Shown here one piece after another: positions 33,336 to 43,700 of a stretch of 53,593 bases of DNA. A program made the position numbers and the translations under genes. Within the stretch, counting starts at the first letter, position 1, and every line of letters starts with the position of its first letter. This DNA comes from Chromera velia (lineage: Eukaryota; Sar; Chromeraceae), in contig JAHBMJ010003348.1 in assembly GCA_018398765.1 (NCBI GenBank), positions 38,077-91,669 of the forward strand, in the 5' to 3' direction. The notes under the pieces were generated by a model. The model worked only from the letters and a program-made list of their open reading frames with translations. It was not told the DNA's origin and did not search any database.

Positions 33336-34196
33336 CGTCCACCTGTGCTCAGACCCTGTATATATATCTCTCCGTGCTGCTTCCTGTTCTGGGGTCCGTT
33401 GTCAATTTGGGTCCCGAATAAACTATCGATCAAATTAAGGAAAATGGAATTGAAGGTGCCAGAGAATTTGGAGCGGAACTTCTTTACAGGGGCCACCCGT
33501 CGCTTTCGCAAAGAGATATGTAGACTCGATCTGCACCTCTTAGAGGTCTTGTGCAGAGTCCAGGAAAAGATTTGTGTCAGCGGTTTGAATTTTGAATTAC
33601 CGCAGTGGACTGACTCGCTTACGTTGCTGGAGGCGTCAATACATGCATCGAAATGCCTACCGGTCTGCACTTTTGCGAGTCTGTCTTTTTGCGTCTTTCA
33701 TGCACCCGCCGTTGGACGGAAAGCATACGGAAAGTGCTTTGACAACTCTGAAAGGGGCACAATGGCGCACATGCATCCGTCTCCGAAATTTGATGGCCGT
33801 CAGACCCGCGCCGTCTCTTTATCGTCTCTCTTCACGATCGGCGTCTCTGCATGCATGACAGAGCGGCGTAGACGGTCAGATACAGTCAGTTATGGTGACA
33901 GATCTGGATCGCGGAGTCTGAAAATTTTGAGATGGGAAAACCGAAGGAGTGTTCTTGGGCACAATCTCAAAATGCCTTGACTTGTGGGTGCGTTGAGTGT
34001 CCCACGTCGTGCAAGCAAGGAGAGGAGTTTGAGAAGGTCCTTGCCTGTCTGATTTTATGCCTCGCTGTTCTTCTGGTGTATCGAGACTTGCATGCGCCTG
34101 TTTGCATTTTCTCCAAAAATTCGAAACACCAAAAAGCTACTGGCAGGGATTAGACCGTCTCAGGGAAAGAGGGGACACAGAGACGGCTTGAGAAGG
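33336..34196. other. Divergent intergenic region between C2 gene and PLP enzyme gene
   Basis: The two genes point away from each other across about 860 bases that should hold both promoters. TATATATATC near 33360 is the only TATA-like word, about 25 bases from the C2 start codon. An ATG-started frame (33444-33980) crosses the region but resembles no family. Confidence 0.5.
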
Positions 34197-35471
34197 ATGG
34201 CGACAGCGTCAAAAGGCCATAAGGACTCGCGTGGTCCCGAGTCGAAGGCAGACATGAGCATGCACAGTCTGGCAGTTCATGCAGGGGACACCATCGATAA
34301 GGTGCACAGAGCGATCGTGCCTCCCATCACCTGTGCGACTTCCTTTGTGGTGGATGGTTTGGGAGACGGTGAGAAGGGAGAGTTCGCGTACAGCCGAGTG
34401 AAGAACCCGACGCGTCTCGCCTACGAGACGGCGCTTGCAGATCTGGAAGGAGGGGTGTATGCAGCAGCAACGTCCTCCGGTGTGGCTGCGGCCAGCCTCG
34501 CTATCGATCTGCTTCCCTCCGGCTCTCATGTACTGGTTATGAGGGGGGTGTATGGAGGCACACACAGGCTTTTTCAGGGTGTGAAGGCGGTTTCGAACGG
34601 TATCGAATTTGAATACATCGACATGACAGATACAGAAACTTTGCGGGGCCGTCTCCGAGACACCACAAGAATGGTGTGGGTGGAGACGCCGACCAACCCG
34701 CTTCTGGAGTTGGTAGACATTCGTAAAGTGGTGGAGACGGTAAAACGAACAAGGGAGGATCGAAATGGGTGCGGGGGGGGGCGCACGGTTTTGGTGGCAG
34801 TAGACAACACCTTTGCGTCGTGCTTCAACCAGAAACCCCTGGACATGGGGGCAGACCTGGTCATGTTGAGCACGTCCAAATACATTGGGGGCCATTCCGA
34901 TCTAATAGGGGGGGCCCTTGTGGTGCGTGACAGAGAACTGGCTGAGCGCGTGAACTTCCTGTCCAAGAGTGTGGGAGCAATTGCCTCCCCTTTTGACTGT
35001 TTTCTTGCGCTGCGAGGTGTCAAGACTCTGGCTCTGCGAATGGAGAGGCAGTGTGCGAATGCCCTAAGGGTGGCACAATTCCTCGAGGGGCAGGAAAAGG
35101 TGAGGGACGTTCGGTATCCGGGCCTTCCCTCCCACAAGCAGCACGACGTTTGCAGAGCACAGATGAGAACGGGGGGGGCAGTGGTAACGATTCGGTTGAA
35201 AGAGAACACAGCTGAGATGGAGGGAGAGTCTGAATTTTCACTTGACAGCGTGCGTCGGTTTGTGTCTCCTATGCGTTTCTTTGTGTTGGCAGAGAGTCTT
35301 GGGGGTGTTGAGAGCATGATCAACCACAGTGCGACGATGAGTCACGGGGGGATGAGCAGAGAGGAGCGCGAGAGTGTGGGAGTATTCGACTCGACTCTCC
35401 GTCTCTCCATCGGCATAGAGGACGAAGCGGACTTGACTGAGGACCTCAGGAGGGGTCTCGCGGCTCTCTAG
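34197..35471 (+). CDS. Cys/Met metabolism PLP-dependent enzyme (cystathionine gamma-lyase/synthase family), intronless
   Basis: Fold-type I PLP enzyme of 424 residues. Members interconvert cystathionine, homocysteine and cysteine or sulfhydrylate acyl-homoserine; which reaction this one performs cannot be told from motifs. Visible: SLAVHAGDTID and VPPITCATSFV at the N terminus, YSRVKNPTRLAYETALADLE, TSSGVAAASLAIDLLPSGSH, WVETPTNPLLELVDI, VAVDNTFAS and LSTSKYIGGHSDLIGG, where Lys228 should bind PLP; then SLGGVESMINHSATMSH and LRLSIGIEDEADLTEDL at the end. Length is normal for the family. The start at 34197 fits the family; an in-frame ATG at 34092 would add 35 basic residues, possibly a targeting peptide. 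It is the only confident gene here without introns, which suggests recent acquisition (bacterial or retrocopy). Its last 84 codons and 3' flank are duplicated at 39066. Confidence 0.93.
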   Translation: MATASKGHKDSRGPESKADMSMHSLAVHAGDTIDKVHRAIVPPITCATSFVVDGLGDGEKGEFAYSRVKNPTRLAYETALADLEGGVYAAATSSGVAAASLAIDLLPSGSHVLVMRGVYGGTHRLFQGVKAVSNGIEFEYIDMTDTETLRGRLRDTTRMVWVETPTNPLLELVDIRKVVETVKRTREDRNGCGGGRTVLVAVDNTFASCFNQKPLDMGADLVMLSTSKYIGGHSDLIGGALVVRDRELAERVNFLSKSVGAIASPFDCFLALRGVKTLALRMERQCANALRVAQFLEGQEKVRDVRYPGLPSHKQHDVCRAQMRTGGAVVTIRLKENTAEMEGESEFSLDSVRRFVSPMRFFVLAESLGGVESMINHSATMSHGGMSREERESVGVFDSTLRLSIGIEDEADLTEDLRRGLAAL

Positions 35472-35790
35472 AGGACTCCACCAGCTACCTGTAGGGGTAC
35501 TAGGTAGCTTCACTGTGTGTGGAGGGCCCCGCTAGTTGGTGTCATGCAGAGTCTTGTTTGGGGATCTGAAAATCTGTGTGAAACTGTACGTAGAGAGGAT
35601 TAGTGCGGCCAAAGCGTCTACTGTAAATCGTGCATTCATGTGCTGCATTTTTTCCGAGATTTTTTCTTTGATGCTATCTTCATGTGCTCTTGATCGTGGA
35701 TAAGTTGCATTCACGTGCCTCCGTCGTGCATGCTTCTTCTCTCTGGCCAGACTTCTTCCTTCCAAGCAAGAATTACATGTGTGTGTATGT
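35215..35790 (+). repeat. Source copy of a 576-bp segmental duplication
   Basis: Covers the last 85 codons of the PLP enzyme, its stop and about 320 bases of 3' flank. Matches 39066-39641 at a constant offset of 3851 with no net indel. The left break lies at AGATGG (35215); the right end runs into a (TG)n tract. Confidence 0.92.
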
Positions 35791-35809
35791 GTGTGTGTGT
35801 GTGTGTCAT

Positions 35810-35883
<74 letters not shown>

Positions 35884-35887
35884 TGAG
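35781..35887. repeat. (TG)n, (TC)n(TG)n compound microsatellite
   Basis: A (TG)n run with one TATG interruption, a short ATTC break, then about 34 bases of TC followed directly by about 34 of TG, ending in GAGTGAGTGA. Confidence 0.95.
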
Positions 35888-36430
35888 TGACGTGATGGGA
35901 GGAGGTGGTTATTACATATAAAAAGTATAGATTAATTAAGCCCCTCCTGCTGGATCATCTTGCAACAGGATTTTGCGTGATCAGTGAATTTGTATATTAC
36001 TTTGTGTCGTTTTCAGCGAACATCAGAAAAGAAAATAATTAAGCTACTAGATTGGATTGATATTTAAAAAAAATGAATTTTAAAAAAGATATACAGGCAA
36101 AGAGAGAAATAAAAATCGTTATGTAGTCTTAAATTTTTAGAGTTGGGGGAGGGGGGGAGGGACGAGGGGTGTTAGAAGAATCTTCGGAGATGGAGAGGCG
36201 CCTAGAGGGGCGCCTACAAAACTGTTGGTCTTCTTTGATGTCTCTATCTCTGTTACAGGAGTACACGAGACGGAAGTAGATCGAAGTGAAAGCTGACGCG
36301 GGGATGGAAATGGATAGAAATAGAAGCAGATACGGGAGCCTATACTTTTGATATATGTATATGAGCCGTTTCTGTATCTCTTTAGTGTCTCTCGGATACT
36401 TTCTCCTGTTTCTGTATCGGTGCGCACATG

Positions 36431-36575
36431 CATGGCAGCCGTGCATGCATGCATGCATGCAGAAACAGAAAAATTAAATTAAGAGCATGCATGCATGCAT
36501 ACTGCATGCATACATGCATGGGCGTGCATGCATGTGTGGTACTGCATGCATACATGTATGGGCGTGCATGCATGT
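36431..36575. repeat. (GCAT)n palindromic repeat cluster
   Basis: Three runs of self-complementary GCAT units (about 36444-36462, 36486-36534 and 36543-36575) with short breaks, including two near-identical copies of TACTGCATGCATACATG. The run ends at the left end of the family A element. Confidence 0.85.
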
Positions 36576-36831
36576 GGCCCCGGAAAGCGAAGCGGGGGGC
36601 ACTTACAAAACAGAAATACCCCAGCCCACGCGCAGTGTCTTTCGCCAAAAACCCGGCCCCGAAAGGCTGATTTGCGCCATGCGTGCGTCAGATGCCTGGG
36701 TTTCAGCTTACCCCCGGGGTTTTTTCCCGGGGNNNNNNNNNNNNNNGGGGGGGAGTCGGCGCGACCGCCCGCGGTCGACTGGCCGGCGTGCGTCAATCGT
36801 GCAGTTCTCATTTTTCTTGCTTTCCGGGGCC
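36576..36831. mobile_element. Short TIR element, family A, second copy (contains an N gap)
   Basis: Bounded by GGCCCCGGAAAGCG at 36576 and GCTTTCCGGGGCC ending at 36831. The left end continues AAGCGGGGGGCACTTAC, the complement of the right end of 18309-18557, so the copies are in opposite orientation. Outside the right end GTTCGCAAG..GCGTCAG matches the outer left flank of the first copy inverted. A 14-base N gap (36733-36746) sits in a C/G run, so its true length is unknown. Confidence 0.55.
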
Positions 36832-37117
36832 GTTCGCAAGCTTGCTTGCGTCAGATATGTGTCGATCGATCAGCCCGCGGGTCAATGAATTTTTGACTGA
36901 CCTTAATTCGTTAAATTTCTGTTATAAACTTTTTGTGGCTCTTGAAGCCTGTATGGCCATAGCTCACATATATATGTAGAACATGTGTAATAGACACCAT
37001 CACAGCAGGAGATCTCAGTCTATGGTATTAGAGTACCTCCGAATAGCTTATCTGCTTTCAAGATCCGATTCTCTTCCGGCTGTTGGCATTGCTTGCACAG
37101 ACCCGAGCGAGCACAAA

Positions 37118-38833
37118 ATGTCTTCTGTTGAATGCTTCACCTTTTCCAAGAGATGGATCGAGCTAGTAAGCTCCTTCTGTGATGTGAAGAGTGCTGCTGC
37201 CCTGGGGACTGTTTGCTCCCTGTTGGCGTCTGTGTGCTCCCCCGGCCCCCTTGTCAAGATTACTGTCGAAGCGGTAGAGCAAGCAAGACAGTTCGTGACT
37301 GCGGGAGAGGCACAGCCCGGAGAAAGGAAGGGTCAAGGGTACTTCCATCTGATTCTTACAGGCTTTAGCGCGCTGAAGCAACCAATCCGAAAAGCAAGGG
37401 CCAGACAGGAGGAAATAGACGCTTTGAGAGCGGCTAACCAAAAGCGACGCGAGACGATGAAAATCGATTCCGAAGTCCTTCAGTTGCTTTCTAAGGGACC
37501 TTGTGAGCGTGTGCATCATCTTGAGATTGGAGTGGGAGACAAAGAGGTGACATCCGACGAGTTGGCGTCCTTCTTTTCCAAATGTCGTCCGGAGCGCGTT
37601 ACCATTCGGTGCACTCCACAAGGCACTGGCTGTCATACAGAGTGCGGCTTGTATTCGGAAGCCCTGAGGAAAGCGCCTGTTCTGTGTCCCTCCCATCTGA
37701 TAGTCAGGGTAGAACAAGGTGAGTGGGCTTTCGCGAAGGCTGCCACCGCGATGCTCTCGAGAGGTCTGCAGGACCTCAAAGTGCAGTTCGAGGCAGAGGT
37801 ACTACGGTGTAGGTACTACGAGGACATGTACCCTTGGGACAAGTTCGTTGCTGACGAGGTTGTCTGGACTCCAATTTGGGAGGCTGCCAGGTTTCCCTTC
37901 CTGTGTGTGGCCGAAGTTCGGGACACAGACTACCTCGAAGAGTGGGTCGAGAAGCAGCACGATGTACAGACCGGCCGTGTCCTGGTGGACCGTGTGTGCC
38001 ATTGGTTTTGATATGCGTGTCGATGCTTGACAAATAAATAAATCTGTTGATTCATGCTCGACCATCGTACCATATCATGTCGATTCTGTGCATGCAGGTA
38101 TAAATATCTTGAATTTCTGGCTGACTGGCTGTGCCCGAGAGCCCCGGGCCTGGAGGAGTTGCGGCATCTGGAGATTCTTCCACGGCGATTGCGCAACCCC
38201 GAGAACGCAAAAGAATCCGACGTCGAGAAGGAGAAGGAAGCTGCACAAAAGATCGTGGCGGGCTGTCCTGGGTTGAAATGCATTCGTCTGAATCAATCGG
38301 GAGGGGATTCATCTTTCATCTTGTTTCTCTCTTCTCTCCCGAAGCTGACCGAGCTGGAATATGTCAGTCACAACAATGTAAACATTAGCGGGGCGGGTGT
38401 GAGGTGCGAATCTCTCCGTACTCTAAAGCTAGGGGCGATGCACTCTATCAAGGACATGAAGCACCTCATGGCCATTCTACGTGCCTGTCCGAATTTGGAG
38501 GTGCTGGAAGGGCACTACCTCTCCGGCATCCTTCCCGCAGGTACCACACCAACAGCTGAGGCTTTAGAGGCAGCGGGAAAGGAAGTCAACGCACTGCTTC
38601 CAGACCTGAAGGAGGCCAAGCTTTCCACTTCCAGTGAAGTCGACCTCAAAAATCGAATCTTTCTGGAAGTTGACAAGCCTCCAGCAGGCAGACCCACGAG
38701 AGTAACTCGGCCTGCTAGTGGGGCAGCAGGAAAGAGGGGCTCAAAGTCCCCCTCCTCTGAGTCGAAGCCTGCCTCCCCATCCACTGCAGCCAAGCCCTCG
38801 GCTTCCCAGCCGTCCGAAGCCGTGCCTCCTTAA
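37118..38833 (+). CDS. F-box-like / leucine-rich-repeat protein
   Basis: Two exons, 37118-37995 and 38098-38833, give 537 residues; the 102-base intron has donor GTGCCA and acceptor TGCAG, and the donor could be two bases upstream if another frame were used. The N terminus (SKRWIELVSSFCDVKSAAAL, then VCSLLASV) has the shape of an F-box, the SKP1-binding helix set of SCF ubiquitin ligases. The second exon carries irregular leucine-rich repeats: GLEELRHLEIL, GLKCIRLNQ, LPKLTELEYV, CESLRTLKLGAM, CPNLEVLEGHYL. The last 60 residues are Ser/Pro/Ala/Lys-rich and probably disordered. The ATG at 37118 starts the protein-like part; an upstream in-frame ATG (36983) exists. F-box call rests on weak similarity; the LRR part is clearer. 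A role in substrate recognition is inference. Confidence 0.65.
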
Positions 38834-39065
38834 TTCCACTGCGAGTGTGACGGCCCAACCGGCAGTCCCACAGAACGGCCTCAAGAAAAAAAGGAAGAGA
38901 TGCACGCGCAAGTCTAAGAGGTAGAGAGGCTCACCGAGCCGAGAGTGGACCAGCCTTGTCGGACAGGACGGGAAAAGACAGGAAGCGAATGCAGTGAGTG
39001 AGGGACAACAAAATAAAAAAAAAGGCAATAAGGACTCTCAGCTGGGGGGCTGGAGAGCACCGGGA
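38834..39065. other. 3' flank of F-box-like gene up to duplication border
   Basis: About 230 bases with an A-rich run (AAAATAAAAAAAAAGGC near 39010) some 55 bases before the duplicated PLP-enzyme segment. No other feature is seen. Confidence 0.5.
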
Positions 39066-39621
39066 AGATGGAGGGAGAGTCAGAATTTTCACTTGACAGC
39101 GTGCGTCGGGTTGTGTCTCCTATGCGTTTCTTTGTGTTGGCAGAGAGTCTTGGGGGTGTTGAGAGCATGATCAACCACAGTGCGACGATGAGTCACGGGG
39201 GGATGAGCAGAGAGGAGCGCGAGAGTGTGGGAGTATTCGACTCGACTCTCCGTCTCTCCATCGGCATAGAGGACGAAGCGGACTTGACTGAAGACCTCAG
39301 GAGGGGTCTCGCGGCCCTCTAGAGGACTCCACCAGCTACCTGTAGGGGTACTAGGTAGCGTCATTGTGTGTGGAGGGCCCCGCTAGTTGGTGTCATGCAG
39401 AGTCTTGTTTGGGGATCTGAAAATCTGTGTGAAACTGTACGTAGAGAGGATTGGTGCGGCCAAAGCGTCAACTGTAAACCGTACATTCATACGTTGCATT
39501 TTTTCCAAGATTTTTTCTTTGATGCTATCTTCATGTGCTCTTGATCTTGGATAAGTTGCATTGACGTGCCTCCGTCGTGCTTACCTCTTCTCTCTGGCCA
39601 GACTTCTTCCTTCCAAGCAAG

Positions 39622-39641
<20 letters not shown>
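39066..39641 (+). repeat. Second copy of the 576-bp segmental duplication
   Basis: About 96-97% identical to 35215-35790 by eye, collinear and same strand. Roughly four substitutions fall in the 255 coding bases and about sixteen in the 3' flank. The right end again runs into (TG)n. Confidence 0.92.
39068..39322 (+). pseudogene. Truncated C-terminal fragment of the PLP enzyme gene
   Basis: An 84-codon frame equal to the last 84 residues of the 34197-35471 enzyme with one replacement (RRF to RRV). It begins at an ATG that is internal in the full gene and now lies two bases inside the duplication border. It lacks the PLP lysine and most of the fold, so no enzyme activity is expected. Whether it is transcribed, perhaps from the F-box-like gene's read-through, cannot be seen. 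Confidence 0.85.
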
Positions 39642-39661
<20 letters not shown>

Positions 39662-40702
39662 CTGAATGGCTAATGCATTCAATTCTACATTTGAATCGAT
39701 CAGTTGACCAAAAAAAAATTCAAAATCTTTTCCAGAATCTTTCATGAAATGAATTTATCTTCGTTCATGACATAACTTCAAGTTCTTCATGTTTTATGTA
39801 AGTTTGATACAAAGTAATTGGTAATGATTAAAATATGCATATTCAAAAATTTAATTAAATAATAACTGATAATGTGCTAAAAGAAGGTCATGATAAACAC
39901 TAAACAGTCTCATTAACAGAAATTAAAATGAAAATTATGGAATTATTTTTTTTAATTGATTGATTGATTGATAATTAAATAAATAAAACCCTCAATCATC
40001 AAGTATCGTTAGGGAATTATGTAGTGAGTCATATGATCGTAAAAAAACATAACCCCATGTGCACATCATCATCATTATCATTAATCGTTGTCTGTCATCG
40101 TTCATCATCGTTATCATCATTATTTACTAGTAAGCAGGATATAAATTTTTTAGAGCATAAACCTCTTAAAACTCCTGATTAACACTGATTGAAAAGAAGT
40201 AAAAATATTTTAGAAATTAAAGAATATAGACTCAGAAAAAATAGTAGAAATTCTTATGTATGTATATGTATGTATATGAACAGAATTTGCATGTCATGCC
40301 CCGGTTGCTGGCGGTTGGCCAGAGTCCAAGTGGTGGCTTGCCGGCTTTAACCGCAACAATACAATACAATACAAATAAATTTGAACAAACAAAAACTTAC
40401 ATCTTTTTTTTGAAAGCGCTTGCAGTGGTGATAGCATTCAATGGCTTTAAAGCTTGATTGCTGTATTAATATATTTTTTTTTATATGCATTCGGTCTGTA
40501 TTATATAATAATATATTGCTGTCTGGCTGTTCATGGTAAAAAGCCTCCGGCAGGGACAAGGTGCGCTTCGTCAGCAGCCCGCGCTACTACGGCCCGGCTC
40601 GGAGGGGCCGCGGGGGCCAATGCGACCCCGGAAAGACCATCGCTCAATCCCCACGTATATATTAATAACTCGATCCTTCCTCTTTCTTGCCTGATCGACT
40701 GC
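39642..40702. other. AT-rich intergenic block with (TG)n at its left edge
   Basis: After the (TG)n tract (to 39659) the sequence is strongly AT-rich to about 40550 with ATCA and TGAT short repeats, then turns GC-rich (40560-40640). No exon-like frame before 40703. Confidence 0.6.
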
Positions 40703-43700
40703 ATGGTCGCTCGGGCTGTTTATCTCAACTCAACCAACAGTCACTGCATTTGCAGGTACTTCAGTCAACCTCAAGCTACAGTGCTGCAGAGGATATCAAA
40801 TTCTGCACCCACTTTTCTTGTTGAAGTCGATTTGTCCAGTGAGTTGGCTTCGTTTTCTCCTTCTGATAAGTGTTGCGCGAAGCTCAGTGCAACACCTCTC
40901 AGCTGAATCTTAGCTCAGGAGCTACCCCAGTTCTCCTTGCACATGCAATTTCCCATGCAAGGAGAAACTTGACTGTGCAAAAAATTGCAGAAGTGGCCGA
41001 CAGAGAAGCATGGAGATTGGTCTTGGCTCTTCTTTCTAATCTTTGTGCCCGCCAGAAGATTCACGAGTCCCCAGTCATCATGATGACAACACGTGAAGAG
41101 CACGTGTACGTGTACACGAATTATGGGGGGTGCGACACTTTCGAACCATTAATGAAGCAGCTTGCTTTCGCACTGTGAGTCAGCTCCGATCGTGAACTCC
41201 TTCTATCCTTCCTGCTTTTCTTTCATTCGTGGTCTGTTGCTTTTCTGTGCGCATATGTCATGTGTTGTGGGTTGCTCGTCAGTACAGAGGTTTTTTCCGT
41301 GTGTCACTATATGTGGTGGGGAGAGATGAAAAGAGCAAGCGCACCCTTTCTCTTCCCTCCGACCTCCGGGCCTTTGTCTGTATGATGAATTCCTGCATGT
41401 CGCATTTGTCAGTCTGCCAGTTGCTTGTGTGTCTTGTCCGCCTGTCCGTCTATTTGCATGTCTGTCCACCTGTGGGTCTCTCTCGAAGTACACGAGATGT
41501 TCAAGGGAGGGTGTCTGTCTGCGCGACACGGCTTTTTAGCGGAGCAAGGAAGAACGGAAAGATAGGCGGAAGAACAGGGGGCGGCGGGGACGAAAAGGGG
41601 AGGGCGGATGCTGGAAAAGAGAAGACATCTCCACGATAGAAGAACGTTCATCTTCGCTCCACTTGCACGCCCTTCTGCCTCTTTGCGTCATCGGCAAGCG
41701 CTGCATCGTTTTCTTCCCTCCCTGTGTCTCCTTCTCGATCGCAGGACTACCCAAGAGTTTCTTGGAGACTCAGTGGACATTTTGAACACGAAGGCCGCTC
41801 CATCGCACTGCTGTCAGGAGACCCTTCCTCTTCCGGTTGTTTTCAGTTCGCGGGAGGAGACGGAAGCTTTGAGAGAAACTCAGGGGTCACCATCTCCAGC
41901 AGTGACAGAGACTCTGTACATCTTCTTGGAAAGGGAGAGGGAGAGATTTGTTGAAGGGGAGGGCGTTGGGGGGATTTCTTCCTCTGGGGGGGCATGTGGG
42001 GGGTTCCTCGAAGGTCGGGAGGGGTCGATGGTGTCCCTCGTGCGGCGGCGCCTCAACGCTGTGCGCGTAGACCACGACACAAATGTGACTGCAGCACCGA
42101 GATCCTCTGACTGGCAGGTCGGTCTGCATGTGCACTGCAAGCTTGCAATGGGATACTTCACTTCGTATGTCGGGTTTGAAGTCAATGATGCTGGTTCGTA
42201 CTTTTTCTGCCCCTTTTGTGTCTCTTTGCTCCATCATGATGTCCGTCTCGTTGCGTTTGAATCCTGCAGGCAATCAATGCATTCTAGGAGTCCCTCCGAC
42301 GAAAAAGCAAGAAGAAAGGACGCGAGGAAAAAAGAGGCAGTGAGTCCAGTCCCTGCATGGAAGGAAGCATCTTGTGCATGAGCTCGTGATTCTGTCTCCG
42401 TCCACCTGTCAGTCCGACTGTCACATATTAATATGTGGAGTTTTATCTGCGTGTCCATCTGGATTTTCCTTCCGTGGCTGCCTGGCTGCAGGCAAGCGAG
42501 GAAGACCCCAAGAGTACCACTGGAGAGAGAGACAGTGCACTCGATCAGCCCAACGTGGGGCCACGAGGAGACCTCTCCTCCCTCGGGTCTCTGGGGGGGG
42601 GTCATGGAGATTTTCTTCGTCTGCCCACCCTCATGACTTCTGTAGAGGAGGAGGAAGAAGAGGGACAGGGAGGAGGCGAGAGAAATAGAGACGGGAGAGA
42701 GAAGGCGGGGGGTTCACTTTCTGAAGATGCAAGAGAGGCCGATGAGGAGAGAGAAGAGGTCGCGATGAATGCCCGGATGTCAGACCTGTAAGTCTGCATG
42801 TCAGCGAATGCACTGATCATTCTTCCTCTTCTTCTTGTGTCTCCATGTTCCCAGGAACACATACTATAAAGCAACTCCAATCGATGTCTTTTCCTTCCCA
42901 AAGGGTCTGATTCAGCGGTGCACCCGGTTCTTATCGGCGTGTTCATTGAGGGGGGATTCGTTTCTGTTCTTCATCTCCTCGATCACCCCCCTTAGTTCTC
43001 TTTTTTCGGTTTCTCTTCTCTTGCTCAGTTTTTTTGCGTTTTCTCCCCCCTGACTGTTTTTTTCAGTCTTTCTGATCGACTGCATGACCGACTGCGTGCA
43101 GCCTCGACAGGGAAGACGGGGGCTACGTCACTGTAGAAGGACAGCGCACCGCGAGCGTGCAAACAGACAGCGAGACTCCCGCTTTGCGTGTTGCTGTTGG
43201 GAGGGGAACAGGGAGGGAGGGAGTGGGTGGAATGCTTGGATTGTCGTCTGCCTGGGGGGGAGACGGAGAGTGCGATGATCTGCACCCTGTGGATGCCACG
43301 ATGGCTTCTCTCTCAGAGAAGAAGGAGAAAGAAACTGCGACGTCATCTTCCTCGAGCTTCCTGGTCAGTCAGCGGTCAGGTGAGAAAACTTTAAGTGGCG
43401 CAAATGCGTTAATCACTCTTTGAAGACAGTTTCCTTTCATCTCACGGAGAGACCTGGGCCGTTTCCATGTCGCTTCTATTCTTTCTGCACAGTCATTTTC
43501 TCCCTCCCGTTTCTTCTGTCAGAGAAGGATGTTTCGACTCTTGGCACCGTCTCGTCTTTCTCCTTTCACTCACTGAAATACGGCATGCATTCTTGAAAGA
43601 CTCATTGAGAAACCGGAAACTCGTGCACTCAATTGTCTGTCTCCCCCATGATGCAGAGAAGAGACCCGGTCCATTTTTACACCTTCGTGTCTGCTGAGAG

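Larger units (their letters stand above)
35472..37117. other. Intergenic sequence between PLP enzyme and F-box-like gene
   Basis: Contains the duplicated 3' flank, a (TG)n(TC)n(TG)n tract (35781-35887), an AT-rich stretch (35900-36130), GCAT repeats and a family A element. A frame from ATG 36983 runs into the next gene but its first 45 codons look unlike protein. Confidence 0.6.

Noticed and set aside
33444-33980. 178-codon frame between the C2 and PLP enzyme genes
   Set aside because: No recognised sequence, composition turns random after the first 60 codons, and it sits in a divergent promoter region; the minus strand is partly open as well.
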